The notes beneath the pieces are model-generated. The model made no database searches, was not told the origin of the DNA, and saw only the letters and a list, made by a program, of their open reading frames with translations. The position numbers were made by a program, and so were the translations under genes. A DNA stretch of 64,000 bases from Paenibacillus sediminis (GTDB lineage: Bacteria > Bacillota > Bacilli > Paenibacillales > Paenibacillaceae). The stretch spans positions 62,001 to 126,000 of the forward strand of contig NZ_JAGGKP010000002.1 in the NCBI RefSeq assembly GCF_017873765.1, read 5' to 3'. Shown here in pieces: positions 8,603 through 17,503 of the stretch; within the stretch, counting starts at the first letter, position 1, and the number at the start of each line of letters is the position of its first letter.

Positions 8603-11110
8603 TTATGCATTTTGTCCATGGCAGTGCTTGTATTTCTTACCGCTGCCGCAAGGACATAAATCGTTGCGTCCGATTTGATCGCCGCGTTGAACTGGACGTT
8701 TGACAGCAGGCTCGCCGCTCGTTGAGATTTTGTTCTCGTCGACAACAGCTTCGCGCTTCTGATTACTTTCAACTCTGGCTTTCATAATATATGTCGCAAC
8801 TTCTTCTTGGATACTCGCGATCATTTGATGGAACATTTCGTAGCCTTCAAATTGATATTCGCGAAGTGGATCCGTACCGCCATACGCACGAAGGTGAATC
8901 CCTTGACGAAGTTGGTCCATCGCATCAATATGATCCATCCATTTGCTGTCGACTGCGCGCAGCACAACGACTTTCTCAAATTCGCGAACCAATTCGTCAC
9001 CGATGGTACCTTCACGCTCGGTATATTTCTCAAGGACACGTTCAAACAGGTAATCCACGATTTCGCTAGGTTCTTTACCCCACAGGTCTTCTTTCGAAAT
9101 AGAGCCTTCTTCAAGCAGCTTGCTGTTCATATATTCAGCCACTTCTTCAAGTTCCCAGTTCTCGGGAATATCGTCGCTGCAGTGCGCTTCGACAACACGT
9201 TCGATAACTGGACGAATCATATCTAGAACAATTTGCTTAATATTGTCGGACTCAAGCACCTCGCGGCGTTGTTTATAAATAATTTCACGTTGTTGGTTCA
9301 TCACGTCGTCATATTGGAGCACGACTTTACGCATATCGAAGTTGTTACCTTCTACCCGTTTTTGCGCTGATTCAATGGCACGTGTAATCATTTTACTCTC
9401 AATTGGTTGATCTTCTTCAAAGCCAAGGCGTTCCATCATGGCCAGCACATTGTCTGCACCGAACCGTTTCATCAGTTCATCACCTAATGACAGGTAGAAC
9501 TGAGTCGAACCTGGGTCACCCTGACGTCCTGCACGACCGCGCAGCTGGTTATCAATCCGGCGGGATTCGTGACGTTCTGTACCGATAATGTGAAGACCGC
9601 CAAGTTCGCTAACGCCTTCACCAAGAATAATATCCGTACCACGGCCCGCCATGTTCGTTGCAATCGTAACCGCTCCCGGTTCACCTGCACGCGAAATAAT
9701 TTCTGCTTCTTCAGCATGATATTTCGCATTGAGCACCTTATGCTTGATTCCTTTACGCTTCAACATTTCAGACAGCCGTTCGGAGTTCTCAATGGATATT
9801 GTACCCACAAGCACAGGCTGGTTATTTTGATGACGTTTCACAATTTCATCGACAACCGCTTTGAACTTGCCATCGACACTCTTGTACACAACGTCCGGCA
9901 AATCTATACGTTGGTTTGGACGATTCGTCGGCACTTGAATGACTTCCAGACCATAGATTTTCTTAAATTCTTCTTCTTCCGTCTTCGCCGTACCTGTCAT
10001 ACCGGCAAGCTTGCGGTACATACGGAAGTAGTTCTGGAACGTAATCGTTGCAAGCGTCATGCTCTCATTTTGTACTTCGATGCCTTCCTTCGCTTCAATC
10101 GCTTGATGGAGGCCATCGCTGTAACGGCGGCCAGCCATAAGACGGCCTGTAAATTCGTCAACAATAACGACTTCATCATCCGTTACCACATAATCAACGT
10201 CACGGCGCATAATGACATTTGCTTTAAGCGCCTGCACGATATGGTGGTTCAAAGTAACATTTGCATGATCATATAGATTATTAATGCCAAAAGCACGTTC
10301 AGCTTTCGCTACCCCTTTTTCAGTAAGGGCAACAGATTTCACTTTAATGTCTACTGTGTAATCCTCTTCCGGTTCTAGACGTTTTACAAAACGGTCAGCC
10401 GCATAGTACAATTCAGTAGATTTCTGTGCTTGCCCTGAGATGATCAGAGGTGTACGTGCTTCATCGATGAGAATGGAGTCCACTTCGTCAATGACGCAGT
10501 AATAGAGCGGGCGTTGTACCATTTGCTCTTTGTACAGAACCATGTTATCGCGCAAATAGTCAAAGCCGAACTCGTTGTTCGTACCATAGGTTATATCGCA
10601 AGCGTAAGCCGCTTGTTTATCATCAGCTTCCATACCGTTTAGGTTAAGACCAACGGTCATACCTAAGAATTCATAAATTTGTCCCATCTGCTGGCTATCA
10701 CGTTGTGCGAGATAATCGTTGACGGTTACCACATGCACGCCTTGTCCCAGCAGCGCATTCAAATAAACCGGCAGAGTTCCAACCAGGGTTTTCCCTTCAC
10801 CCGTTTTCATTTCAGCAATTTTTCCTTCGTGAAGCGCAATGCCCCCGATCAACTGTACATCAAAATGGCGCATGCCTAGCACCCTCTTGGAAGCTTCACG
10901 CACCGTAGCAAACGCTTCTGGAAGCAGTTCGTCGAGTGTCTCACCTTTTTCCAGTCGAGCCTTAAATTCAGCAGTCTTTCCTTTAAGCTGTTCATCAGTA
11001 AGTGCTGCAAATTCAGGTTCAAGACTATTGATGATATCGACCGTCTTCATCAGGCGTTTAACCTCACGTTCGTTGGTATCGCCGAAAATCTTTTTAACAA
11101 GTCCTAGCAT
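8603..11110 (-). CDS. secA: Preprotein translocase ATPase SecA
   Basis: Motor ATPase of the Sec export pathway; drives unfolded preproteins through SecYEG. The ATG at 11110, with AAAGGGG upstream, gives MLGLVKKIF and 835 residues; the frame is open further upstream but that extension has no family resemblance. Walker [10 protein letters not shown] is at about 101-109, the DEVD box in [16 protein letters not shown] near 205 and the helicase motif [10 protein letters not shown] near 510. The C-terminal zinc-binding SEC-C tail [16 protein letters not shown] is complete. It lies upstream of prfB and about 190 bases downstream of hpf. It probably exports the surface and flagellar-region Sec substrates encoded nearby, which is general rather than specific. 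Confidence 0.97.
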   Translation of the reverse strand: MLGLVKKIFGDTNEREVKRLMKTVDIINSLEPEFAALTDEQLKGKTAEFKARLEKGETLDELLPEAFATVREASKRVLGMRHFDVQLIGGIALHEGKIAEMKTGEGKTLVGTLPVYLNALLGQGVHVVTVNDYLAQRDSQQMGQIYEFLGMTVGLNLNGMEADDKQAAYACDITYGTNNEFGFDYLRDNMVLYKEQMVQRPLYYCVIDEVDSILIDEARTPLIISGQAQKSTELYYAADRFVKRLEPEEDYTVDIKVKSVALTEKGVAKAERAFGINNLYDHANVTLNHHIVQALKANVIMRRDVDYVVTDDEVVIVDEFTGRLMAGRRYSDGLHQAIEAKEGIEVQNESMTLATITFQNYFRMYRKLAGMTGTAKTEEEEFKKIYGLEVIQVPTNRPNQRIDLPDVVYKSVDGKFKAVVDEIVKRHQNNQPVLVGTISIENSERLSEMLKRKGIKHKVLNAKYHAEEAEIISRAGEPGAVTIATNMAGRGTDIILGEGVSELGGLHIIGTERHESRRIDNQLRGRAGRQGDPGSTQFYLSLGDELMKRFGADNVLAMMERLGFEEDQPIESKMITRAIESAQKRVEGNNFDMRKVVLQYDDVMNQQREIIYKQRREVLESDNIKQIVLDMIRPVIERVVEAHCSDDIPENWELEEVAEYMNSKLLEEGSISKEDLWGKEPSEIVDYLFERVLEKYTEREGTIGDELVREFEKVVVLRAVDSKWMDHIDAMDQLRQGIHLRAYGGTDPLREYQFEGYEMFHQMIASIQEEVATYIMKARVESNQKREAVVDENKISTSGEPAVKRPVQRGDQIGRNDLCPCGSGKKYKHCHGQNA

Positions 11111-11148
11111 GGTTAACCCCTTTCGTGCAAAACAGATGGTTTGCATAA

Positions 11149-11177
11149 ATTGTAACAGTTTGTAGGAGATGCCGCAA
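11149..11177 (-). promoter_or_regulatory. Possible secA promoter
   Basis: Minus strand: TTGCGG (11177-11172), 17-base spacer, TACAAT (11154-11149), about 40 bases before the secA ATG. The -10 is good and the -35 matches only in TTG, so this is tentative. Confidence 0.35.
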
Positions 11178-11228
11178 CACAAGGTCAACTGCCTATCCAG
11201 CAGTAAATCTCTGTATATACGTACAAAG

Positions 11229-11257
11229 AGCCTCGTCCTGAGAGGGACGAAGGCTCG
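11229..11257 (-). terminator. Hairpin after hpf, probable terminator
   Basis: GAGCC-T-TCGTCC pairs with GGACGA-GGCTC around a six-base loop, with one bulged base. Only a short TTTG follows on the minus strand, so termination may be partial and allow some read-through to secA. Confidence 0.55.
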
Positions 11258-11303
11258 CATTTCATTTAGATCATACTAATGAATAATGGCATGTATGAAT
11301 TGT

Positions 11304-11855
11304 TTACCCTTGTTCAATGAGTCCATATTTGCCGTCGCTTCGTTTATAGACGACATTCACTTCTCTCGTGTCAATGTTGGAAAATACGAAGAAATTGTGG
11401 CCAACCATGTTCATTTGCAAGATGGCTTCTTCGACATCCATCGGTTTAAGTAGAAAACGCTTCGTCCGTACAACTTCTAGATCGTCATCCTCATCCACAG
11501 CTACGCTACTTGATCCACCTGCATGATCGACAAAAATCGTTTTCTGACTCGAGTCTTTGCGGAATTTACGGTTCAGTTTCGTTTTGTGTTTGCGAATTTG
11601 ACGTTCCAGCTTGTCCACGACGGCGTCAATGGAAGCATACATGTCATCGCTCCGGTCTTCTGCACGTAGCATAATACCTGGGAGCGGTATCGTTACTTCC
11701 ACAGTGTGCAAGCCTCGTACGACACTTAAAGTGACGTTGCCTTCTGAGATAGGGGGTGCAGTAAAGTACTTCTCAAGTCTGCTGAGCTTCTTGTCAACAT
11801 AATCACGTAAAGCATCAGTCACATCAATTTGTTGACCTCGAATACTAAAATTCAT
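11304..11855 (-). CDS. hpf: Long-form ribosome hibernation promoting factor
   Basis: Binds the 30S subunit in stationary phase and pairs ribosomes into inactive 100S dimers. 183 residues: an N-terminal S30AE/YfiA domain (about 1-100, MNFSIRGQQIDVTDALRDYVDKK) and a C-terminal dimerisation domain (about 120-183, with MDVEEAILQMNMVGHNFFVFSN) characteristic of the long form found in Firmicutes. GCAAAGGAGGAG precedes the ATG. It sits upstream of secA, as yvyD does in B. subtilis. A sigma-A-like promoter (TTTACA, 18 bases, TATAAT) is visible; I could not find a convincing stress-sigma promoter. Confidence 0.95.
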   Translation of the reverse strand: MNFSIRGQQIDVTDALRDYVDKKLSRLEKYFTAPPISEGNVTLSVVRGLHTVEVTIPLPGIMLRAEDRSDDMYASIDAVVDKLERQIRKHKTKLNRKFRKDSSQKTIFVDHAGGSSSVAVDEDDDLEVVRTKRFLLKPMDVEEAILQMNMVGHNFFVFSNIDTREVNVVYKRSDGKYGLIEQG

Positions 11856-11884
11856 ATGGCACTCCTCCTTTGCTTTGCACCTTA

Positions 11885-11914
11885 ATTATACCACATTTGT
11901 TAAGGGTATGTAAA
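11885..11914 (-). promoter_or_regulatory. hpf promoter
   Basis: Minus strand TTTACA (11914-11909), 18-base spacer and TATAAT (11890-11885), 30 bases before the hpf start. The -10 is a perfect match and the -35 matches five of six. Confidence 0.65.
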
Positions 11915-11970
11915 AAGCCTTTGGGCTAATACAAAGGTAAATATTGCGTTTACACATATGAAGCAGAACA

Positions 11971-11999
11971 AGAAAAGACCCCGGAATTTCCGGGATCTT
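11971..11999 (-). terminator. Terminator of the cold shock gene
   Basis: Arms AAGACCCCGGAA (11975-11986) and TTCCGGGATCTT (11988-11999) pair with one G-U. Because the arms are nearly contiguous, the innermost bases must form the loop. TTTTCTTG follows on the minus strand. Confidence 0.8.
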
Positions 12000-12064
12000 G
12001 GGCTAGCGAATCTTTAATTGTTAACCATCTAAACCAAATATGTAGGTCGGCCTTGCCGGGATGA

Positions 12065-12262
12065 TTATAATTTGATTACGTTAGCTGCTTGCGGTCCGCG
12101 AGCGCCTTCAACAATTTCAAACTCAACGGATTGTCCTTCTTCCAAAGTTTTGAATCCGTCAGATTGAATTGCGGAGAAGTGTACGAATACGTCTCCACCT
12201 TCTGCAGTTTCGATGAAGCCGTAACCTTTTTCTGCGTTAAACCATTTTACTTTACCTTGCAT
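12065..12262 (-). CDS. Cold shock protein, CspA/CspB family
   Basis: 65-residue single-domain RNA chaperone that binds single-stranded RNA and DNA. The two nucleic-acid motifs are intact: RNP1 KGYGFI (residues 12-17) and RNP2 VFVHFS (25-30). Start [13 protein letters not shown] is standard. It has its own promoter with a leader of roughly 50 bases and a terminator just past its stop. It lies between hpf and the sugar island, so it marks the backbone side of the insertion. Confidence 0.95.
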   Translation of the reverse strand: MQGKVKWFNAEKGYGFIETAEGGDVFVHFSAIQSDGFKTLEEGQSVEFEIVEGARGPQAANVIKL

Positions 12263-12320
12263 GCACTAACATTCCCTTCATTTTCAAATAAGAGCGAGGC
12301 TTGTATTGGCCTACAAATCG

Positions 12321-12350
12321 AATATAGCATCCAACCTTATCCATTGTCAA
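12321..12350 (-). promoter_or_regulatory. Cold shock gene promoter
   Basis: Minus strand TTGACA (12350-12345), 18-base spacer, TATATT (12326-12321). The -35 matches the sigma-A consensus perfectly. The predicted leader is about 50 bases, short compared with E. coli cspA. Confidence 0.75.
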
Positions 12351-12454
12351 TTGGGAAAGAAAATGTTTTATTGGGAATTTATGTAATTTTAAATTTTCAG
12401 TTGTTACTTGTGATCGAATATATTAACGAAAAGTATTCTTTAACTGTTTGCATC

Positions 12455-13123
12455 CTAAATCTTAACATTATAAAAATTCTGAACCCAACAGTCCGCTTTT
12501 TTCTTGGTTTTTAACACGCCATTTGAATCCGTGAATAACACTGTTTGTGATTCAACGTCTCGTTGATAGACAGTAGTACCAATACCTATAGATACTCTAT
12601 CTCCGATGGTACAGTTTCCTATAATGGAAGAGTTAGGAAGTAATGCTACCCCCTTGCCAAGCCGCGGATATTTCCCGTTTTGAGCTCCAACCGTACACCC
12701 TTGCGCTACAACTAAATAATCACTATATTCGGCTTTGCCAAGTACCGTGCCGACATTATGCAATAACAAAAAAATGTCCGGTAATTTTGTATCATACATA
12801 CAGCTAAACCCATGAAGAGCTTTATTTAAATAAAATATTTTGTTAGCTAACGGTTCATCTGAAGTTTCATACCAAATACTATTCGACAGAAACCATAGAA
12901 ACACGGTGTATTGATCGGAATGTAAATGATTTAAGAACGGGTGTCCATCTTTATAATAAGCTTTAAGGGTTACGTCCTTAAAACAGTATTCTGTACGTTC
13001 CAAAGCTAAATCAAAGACAACATCAGAACTCCGAAAATGGACTGAATACTTGTCAGGAAAAAAGTGCTCTATCTGCTTAGCGACATATTCCTTAAAATCA
13101 CTATAAGGCAGTGACAACTCCAT
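12455..13123 (-). CDS. Hexapeptide-repeat acyltransferase (serine-acetyltransferase-like)
   Basis: 222 residues. The N-terminal half is helical with no clear match. From about residue 115 a left-handed beta-helix begins (LLLHNVGTVLGKAEYSDY, VVAQGCTVGAQNGKYPRLG, NSSIIGNCTIGDRVSIGIG), as in the CysE/SAT branch of the hexapeptide family. Given its place as last gene of the sugar operon, the likely role is O- or N-acylation of the nucleotide sugar or glycan; acceptor and donor cannot be read from sequence. ATG 13123 follows GAGGG. A free-standing serine acetyltransferase for cysteine synthesis is the alternative, less likely here. No terminator is evident after the stop. Confidence 0.7.
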   Translation of the reverse strand: MELSLPYSDFKEYVAKQIEHFFPDKYSVHFRSSDVVFDLALERTEYCFKDVTLKAYYKDGHPFLNHLHSDQYTVFLWFLSNSIWYETSDEPLANKIFYLNKALHGFSCMYDTKLPDIFLLLHNVGTVLGKAEYSDYLVVAQGCTVGAQNGKYPRLGKGVALLPNSSIIGNCTIGDRVSIGIGTTVYQRDVESQTVLFTDSNGVLKTKKKADCWVQNFYNVKI

Positions 13124-13276
13124 TATTTCTATACCCTCATTTCTCTTACGTAATGATTGACTAAGTCGTTACTTATCCAGACAAATTTGTGGTATAAAGA
13201 AATGCCCGAAATGGTTACATGCAAACTGATTACGCCACACCCCAGCGTTTTTGCACCAATAACCGTAACCGTAGTT

Positions 13277-13765
13277 CTATTCCCGCATACCGACCTTACG
13301 AGTAGGGCTTCCGACATTTATTGAGTAGGGTTCCAGTTCCTTATTGACCATCGAGTTGGCACCAACGACACAACCCTTACGTAAAATCGCACCATCTAAG
13401 ATGACAGTGTTTGCACCGATCCACACGTCATCTTCGATGACTATACCGTTTTTGCTAGGCATAAAACGCTGTTCCCTTATTAAACTGTGCTTCGAACGAT
13501 ATTCATGATTTACAGGAGCAAGCGTACAGTTAGCCGCAATTAATACATTTTCACCAATGGTTACTCCATTTCCGGAGTAAATAACGCAGCCTGAGTTAAT
13601 ATTTGTATTTTTACCTACTATAACATTACCTGTTCCACCAACCGCTTTGATTTTTACAAAAGAATCGATCATTACTCCGTCTTCTATAATAATTGTGGTT
13701 CCTTTCACCGACGGTTCGATATCCGCTAATTTGGAAATATTAGCTTTGTTTGAAATCTTAAGCAT
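13277..13765 (-). CDS. Hexapeptide-repeat acyltransferase, WbbJ/maltose-acetyltransferase type
   Basis: 162 residues almost entirely of left-handed beta-helix turns (GNVIVGKNTNINSGCVIYSG, GVTIGENVLIAANCTLAPVN). It carries the diagnostic HEYRSKHS...IVIEDDVWIGANTVILDGAIL block, in which the His of the NHEY segment is the usual catalytic base. The ATG at 13765 is chosen over 13783 because GAGGAG stands seven bases before it. The last residues VGSPTRKVGMRE are a normal family end. About 150 bases without a supported gene separate it from the second acyltransferase. Likely O-acetylates the sugar made by this operon (inference). Confidence 0.8.
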   Translation of the reverse strand: MLKISNKANISKLADIEPSVKGTTIIIEDGVMIDSFVKIKAVGGTGNVIVGKNTNINSGCVIYSGNGVTIGENVLIAANCTLAPVNHEYRSKHSLIREQRFMPSKNGIVIEDDVWIGANTVILDGAILRKGCVVGANSMVNKELEPYSINVGSPTRKVGMRE

Positions 13766-13804
13766 AGGATCGCTCCTCATCATAATACATAATTCTGATC
13801 TCGT

Positions 13805-14665
13805 TCATTCATGAATCGTCGAATTCGAAGTTCCTTTGTCCCGATAACTTCTTTTATGTAGGAAGCATTCAATCAACTCTCGAGTCATTTCCAAACAATT
13901 ACGAGGGTTAAAGTGAAACTCCTCTTTAATTTGCTGTACATCTAACACCGGGAATTTTATTGTAGGTGCATTGGGAACGACCTGAATGGAACATCCCGTT
14001 GCCCTTACAATTTCAGAGATCCACTCGCCGTTCGTTATATTAAATCCGCTCGCTACATTATAAATTTTGCTCTCACCACGCTGCGAAATATTGATTAATA
14101 ACTGAACAACATCATGTATGCTAATATAATCTTTCGCTGAATCTAGAGAGCTTCTTAGAATGATCTCACCTTTGCTTAATGCATCCTTGATAATAGAGTA
14201 AATAAAATTATTTGATTCAAAATCATCGCCGCAAACATTTGAAACACGAGCAATTCTGACGTTCTTACGTGAGGTTTGCAAGCAAAGAGATTCTCCCATT
14301 AACTTCGATATTCCAAATAAATCTTCAGCATGATGAGGGTTCACATGAAGAGTCTGGCTAACTGAACCAATAGAAGTATCGGGCTCGTTTGCATACACTC
14401 TTGTCGAAGAAAGGTAGACAAAAGATTCAAATTGCGCTCGTTCCAACAAATCAGCCAGCAAACTGACATGCGCTCGGATCGTGTCGAATGGACGACTTCT
14501 AAAATCCGAAGTTACTCCTGCACAGTAAATCACATGACCTAGTGGCTGATCGAAAATGGCATTATCATTTTTTTCTGGTGTGTAAAGTTCATGCCCTAGC
14601 AACTCGAGACTGGATACTAAATGTCTGCCGATAAAACCTTTTGCACCTATAACAGTCGTTCTCAT
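13805..14665 (-). CDS. NAD-dependent epimerase/reductase, sugar-nucleotide SDR
   Basis: 286 residues of the extended short-chain dehydrogenase fold. The nucleotide-binding motif GAKGFIG is at residues 8-14. The active-site segment reads DLFGISK where the family has YxxxK: the usual catalytic tyrosine is Phe (codon TTT), while the lysine remains. Its place after the 3,5-epimerase suggests the final 4-keto reduction of the CDP-sugar, but the missing tyrosine makes the activity uncertain. AAGGAGTCC precedes ATG 14665, and it lies six bases after the preceding gene. Confidence 0.8.
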   Translation of the reverse strand: MRTTVIGAKGFIGRHLVSSLELLGHELYTPEKNDNAIFDQPLGHVIYCAGVTSDFRSRPFDTIRAHVSLLADLLERAQFESFVYLSSTRVYANEPDTSIGSVSQTLHVNPHHAEDLFGISKLMGESLCLQTSRKNVRIARVSNVCGDDFESNNFIYSIIKDALSKGEIILRSSLDSAKDYISIHDVVQLLINISQRGESKIYNVASGFNITNGEWISEIVRATGCSIQVVPNAPTIKFPVLDVQQIKEEFHFNPRNCLEMTRELIECFLHKRSYRDKGTSNSTIHE

Positions 14666-14671
14666 GCTTGT

Positions 14672-15205
14672 CTAGGACTCCTTCCAATCCGAATATTGCC
14701 GATCTCGGTCACTCATAATCGGATTTGATAGCGGCCACTGAATACCAAAAGCTGGGTCATTCCAACGAATTCCCCTACCGGATTCGGGCACGTAAAACGC
14801 ACCCATCTGATAGAAGACCTCCGTTCGATCTTCCAAGGTTTGAAAGCCATGTGCGAAGCCCTCGGGCACATAGAGTGACCTATTATTATGCTCTGATAAT
14901 TCGACACCAATCCACTGCATGTATGTAGGAGATTCTGGACGAATATCGATAATTACATCATAGATAGCGCCTCGAATACACCGAATCAATTTAGTTTCTT
15001 CATAAGGCGTCTGTTGGTAATGCATGCCCCTCAGAGTACCTCGGTTATGATTATATGAAACATTACATTGGACAAACGGTACCTTAAGACCGAGCTCGTT
15101 AAACTCTTTTTCGCAATAGGTTCTTGCAAAATATCCTCGAATATCAGTCACAGGTTCGATATCAATGATATAAGCTCCATGGAGCGATGTTTCTGAGAAT
15201 TTCAT
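14672..15205 (-). CDS. dTDP-4-dehydrorhamnose 3,5-epimerase-like cupin
   Basis: 178 residues, normal for RmlC-like enzymes that epimerise a 4-keto sugar nucleotide at C3 and/or C5. The catalytic histidine is in TLRGMHYQ near residue 60, the acidic partner in YDVIIDIRPESPTY, the tyrosine in EVFYQM and the family signature VPEGFAHGFQTL near residue 115. The start at 15205 forms an ATGA overlap with the methyltransferase stop and has GGTGA upstream; the frame is open to 15253, but that extension lies in the preceding gene. No rmlA, rmlB or rmlD accompany it, so the substrate is probably a CDP- rather than dTDP-sugar (inference). Confidence 0.85.
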   Translation of the reverse strand: MKFSETSLHGAYIIDIEPVTDIRGYFARTYCEKEFNELGLKVPFVQCNVSYNHNRGTLRGMHYQQTPYEETKLIRCIRGAIYDVIIDIRPESPTYMQWIGVELSEHNNRSLYVPEGFAHGFQTLEDRTEVFYQMGAFYVPESGRGIRWNDPAFGIQWPLSNPIMSDRDRQYSDWKES

Positions 15206-16431
15206 TCCATCACCATCAATTCTGGTACAGCTAATATCCAACGTCCGCCCCACTCTCGAATGAATTGAGTTTGCTCTATAATCTCTTCCTTAATGTTCCA
15301 CGGAAGAATAAAGAGAAAGTCCGGCTTCGTTTGTTTTAAATGTTCAGGATCATAAATAGGTATTCGAGAACCCGGTAAATAGTGACCTTGCTTGTACGTA
15401 TTTCGATCTACCGTATAGTCAATATAATCTCGGTCGATACCGCAGTAGTTAATAAGCGTATTTCCTTTTGCAGGAGCTCCGTAGCCAACTATCTTCTTGC
15501 CTTTGTTCTTCTGTTCAATGAGGAAAGATAATAATTGCCGTTTCAGCTTCACGACCTGGTGATGAAATCGTTCATAAGTTGAGAGTTCCGTCAACCCGTA
15601 CTGTGATTCTTGATCTAATAATTCTGATACACGATGTGATAACTGAACATCACGACGATCAGCATGAGTAACATAAATGCGTAGAGACCCGCCATGAGTA
15701 GCCAACTGTTCGACGTCGAAAATAACCATTTCATGCTTTTCGAACAGCTTACATACAGTCGTTAATGATAAGTAAGAGAAATGCTCATGATAAATTGTAT
15801 CGAACTGATTGTTCTCCATGAGTTTCATCAGATGAGGAAATTCCATCGTGATGATGCCATCCGGTTTCAGAATCATCTTCATTCCAGCGACAAAATCATT
15901 CAATTGCGGTACATGTGCAAGAACATTGTTACCCAATAATAGATCCGCACGTTTCCCTTGCTGGACTAACGACTCGGCCAACCGGGTTCCAAAAAAGTCT
16001 ACAACTGTCGGAACCCCTTTATCTATTGCAGTCTGCGCAACATTTGCCGCAGGTTCCACGCCTAAGACTGGCACATTTTTCTCAACAAAATATTGAAGCA
16101 AGTAACCGTCGTTACTCGCAATCTCAATGACTTGACTTTCGGTGGACAATCCAAAACGCTCCATCATAGCGTTGACATATGTACGACAATGTTGAAGCCA
16201 ACTATCCGAGAAGCTGCTGAAATATGCATACTCAGTAAAAATATGATCTGGCGTCTCATAATCTTCGGTTTGTACTAGAAAGCAATGCTCGCAAACGAAG
16301 GTTCGAAGGGGATACATGTATTCCATCTGCCGCTCAGTTTTCACATAAGAATTTGCCATCGGCGAAATACCTAAATCTATAAATGTATGTTTAAGAGGTT
16401 CTCCGCACAATCGGCACAGTTGACTTGACAT
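15202..16431 (-). CDS. Sugar C-methyltransferase, SAM-dependent (TylC3/EvaC-like)
   Basis: 409 residues with the three-part layout of NDP-sugar C-methyltransferases. An N-terminal zinc-binding segment carries CRLCG near residue 5 and CEHC near residue 48. The SAM fold has VIEIASNDGYLLQYF near 105 and LGVEPAANVA near 130, with the conserved YHEHFSYLSL near 200. The C-terminal domain includes GYGAPAKGNTLINYCG near 313. These enzymes methylate C3 of a 4-keto-deoxy sugar nucleotide. The start at 16431 follows AAGGAG, and the first 41 bases overlap the end of rfbG. Beside a CDP-glucose dehydratase it implies a branched C-methyl sugar; the carbon methylated is inferred from the family. Confidence 0.85.
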   Translation of the reverse strand: MSSQLCRLCGEPLKHTFIDLGISPMANSYVKTERQMEYMYPLRTFVCEHCFLVQTEDYETPDHIFTEYAYFSSFSDSWLQHCRTYVNAMMERFGLSTESQVIEIASNDGYLLQYFVEKNVPVLGVEPAANVAQTAIDKGVPTVVDFFGTRLAESLVQQGKRADLLLGNNVLAHVPQLNDFVAGMKMILKPDGIITMEFPHLMKLMENNQFDTIYHEHFSYLSLTTVCKLFEKHEMVIFDVEQLATHGGSLRIYVTHADRRDVQLSHRVSELLDQESQYGLTELSTYERFHHQVVKLKRQLLSFLIEQKNKGKKIVGYGAPAKGNTLINYCGIDRDYIDYTVDRNTYKQGHYLPGSRIPIYDPEHLKQTKPDFLFILPWNIKEEIIEQTQFIREWGGRWILAVPELMVME

Positions 16432-17503
16432 GATCGGACAGCTCCTTATCTCTAAAACGTATGATTTGTTGCACTGTAAAATCTCGCATATCGTCATGCA
16501 TAAAATAGTGATTGTACCACTCCATCGTCCACTCAACAGCCTCTTGAACCTGCAACTTGATATTCCAATCCAACTGAGTACGCGCTTTGTCGCTATTCAG
16601 CATTAAGGACTTTGCTTCGTACAGCTGAGGACTCTTTTCGTAGACGACACGAACATCCTTCTGTAATCCCGCTCGCCCTTGTTCAACTAAATCCGATACA
16701 GATACAACAGCTTGTTCGCTCGGGCCAAAGTTCCAAGAACCTGCGAACTCAGAACCGTTGGTCCACAGCTTTTCCACTAGCAATAAATAACCGTGTAAGC
16801 AATCGAGCACATGCTGCCAAGGTCGTACGGCATTCGGATAGCGGATATACAAAGGCTCTTGTCGTTGTGCCGCTCTAATTAGATCAGGAATAATTCGATC
16901 CTTCGCCCAATCCCCGCCTCCAATAACATTCCCTGCTCTAGCCGATGCAAGTGATTTGCCGTTATCAGCGTAATACGATTTCAAATAGGACGAAGTTACG
17001 ATTTCTGCACACCCTTTGCTTGCACTGTAAGGGTCGGCGCCACCCATCGGATCGGATTCCTTAAATCCCTTGATGACGTCTCCTGGGTTGTCATAACATT
17101 TGTCACTCGTGATATTCAGAACGACCTGAATAGATTCTGTTTGCCGAGCAGCTTCGAGGACATGAACTGTCCCCATCACATTCGTGGCAAAGGTCGCAAT
17201 AGGCTGATCATACGAAAGACGTACCAGTGGTTGTGCTGCTAAATGGAATACAATGTCAGGGCTTGTCTCTTTCATTAGTCTCACTAAACGTCCATAGTCA
17301 TTCAAATCTCCAAGTTCAGACTGCATGCCACTCTCCACGGAAGCCGCTTCAAATAAATTTGGCCGTGCTTCTGGGGCAAGCGCATATCCGACTACGTCTG
17401 CTCCCAAATGCTGTAACCAGATGGATAGCCAACTTCCTTTAAAACCGGTGTGTCCAGTAACTAGAACTTTTTTTCCCTTCCAGAATGAATCCATGCTCAT
17501 CAT
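16391..17503 (-). CDS. rfbG: CDP-glucose 4,6-dehydratase
   Basis: Converts CDP-glucose to CDP-4-keto-6-deoxyglucose with bound NAD. About 370 residues. The NAD motif is GHTGFKGSW near residue 15, ITSDKCYDN near 128 carries the catalytic Ser/Thr and Asp region, and the YxxxK active site is DPYSASK near 155. [18 protein letters not shown] and [14 protein letters not shown] are strongly RfbG-like and separate it from RmlB. The start at 17503 makes an ATGATG overlap with the rfbF stop; ATG 17494 is a possible alternative, as neither site has a strong Shine-Dalgarno sequence. It overlaps the methyltransferase by 41 bases. Confidence 0.93.
   Translation of the reverse strand: MMSMDSFWKGKKVLVTGHTGFKGSWLSIWLQHLGADVVGYALAPEARPNLFEAASVESGMQSELGDLNDYGRLVRLMKETSPDIVFHLAAQPLVRLSYDQPIATFATNVMGTVHVLEAARQTESIQVVLNITSDKCYDNPGDVIKGFKESDPMGGADPYSASKGCAEIVTSSYLKSYYADNGKSLASARAGNVIGGGDWAKDRIIPDLIRAAQRQEPLYIRYPNAVRPWQHVLDCLHGYLLLVEKLWTNGSEFAGSWNFGPSEQAVVSVSDLVEQGRAGLQKDVRVVYEKSPQLYEAKSLMLNSDKARTQLDWNIKLQVQEAVEWTMEWYNHYFMHDDMRDFTVQQIIRFRDKELSDHVKSTVPIVRRTS

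Noticed and set aside
9569-10276. A 235-codon plus-strand frame opposite secA.
   Set aside because: It is antisense to strongly conserved secA, is rich in Phe/Thr/Asn/Arg as expected of a shadow, and has no ribosome site.
13129-13317. A 62-codon minus-strand reading frame between the two acyltransferases whose stop overlaps the next ribosome site.
   Set aside because: Its ATG has no ribosome site, lies inside the first acyltransferase, and the protein shows no recognisable pattern. The 150-base gap is best left as non-coding.
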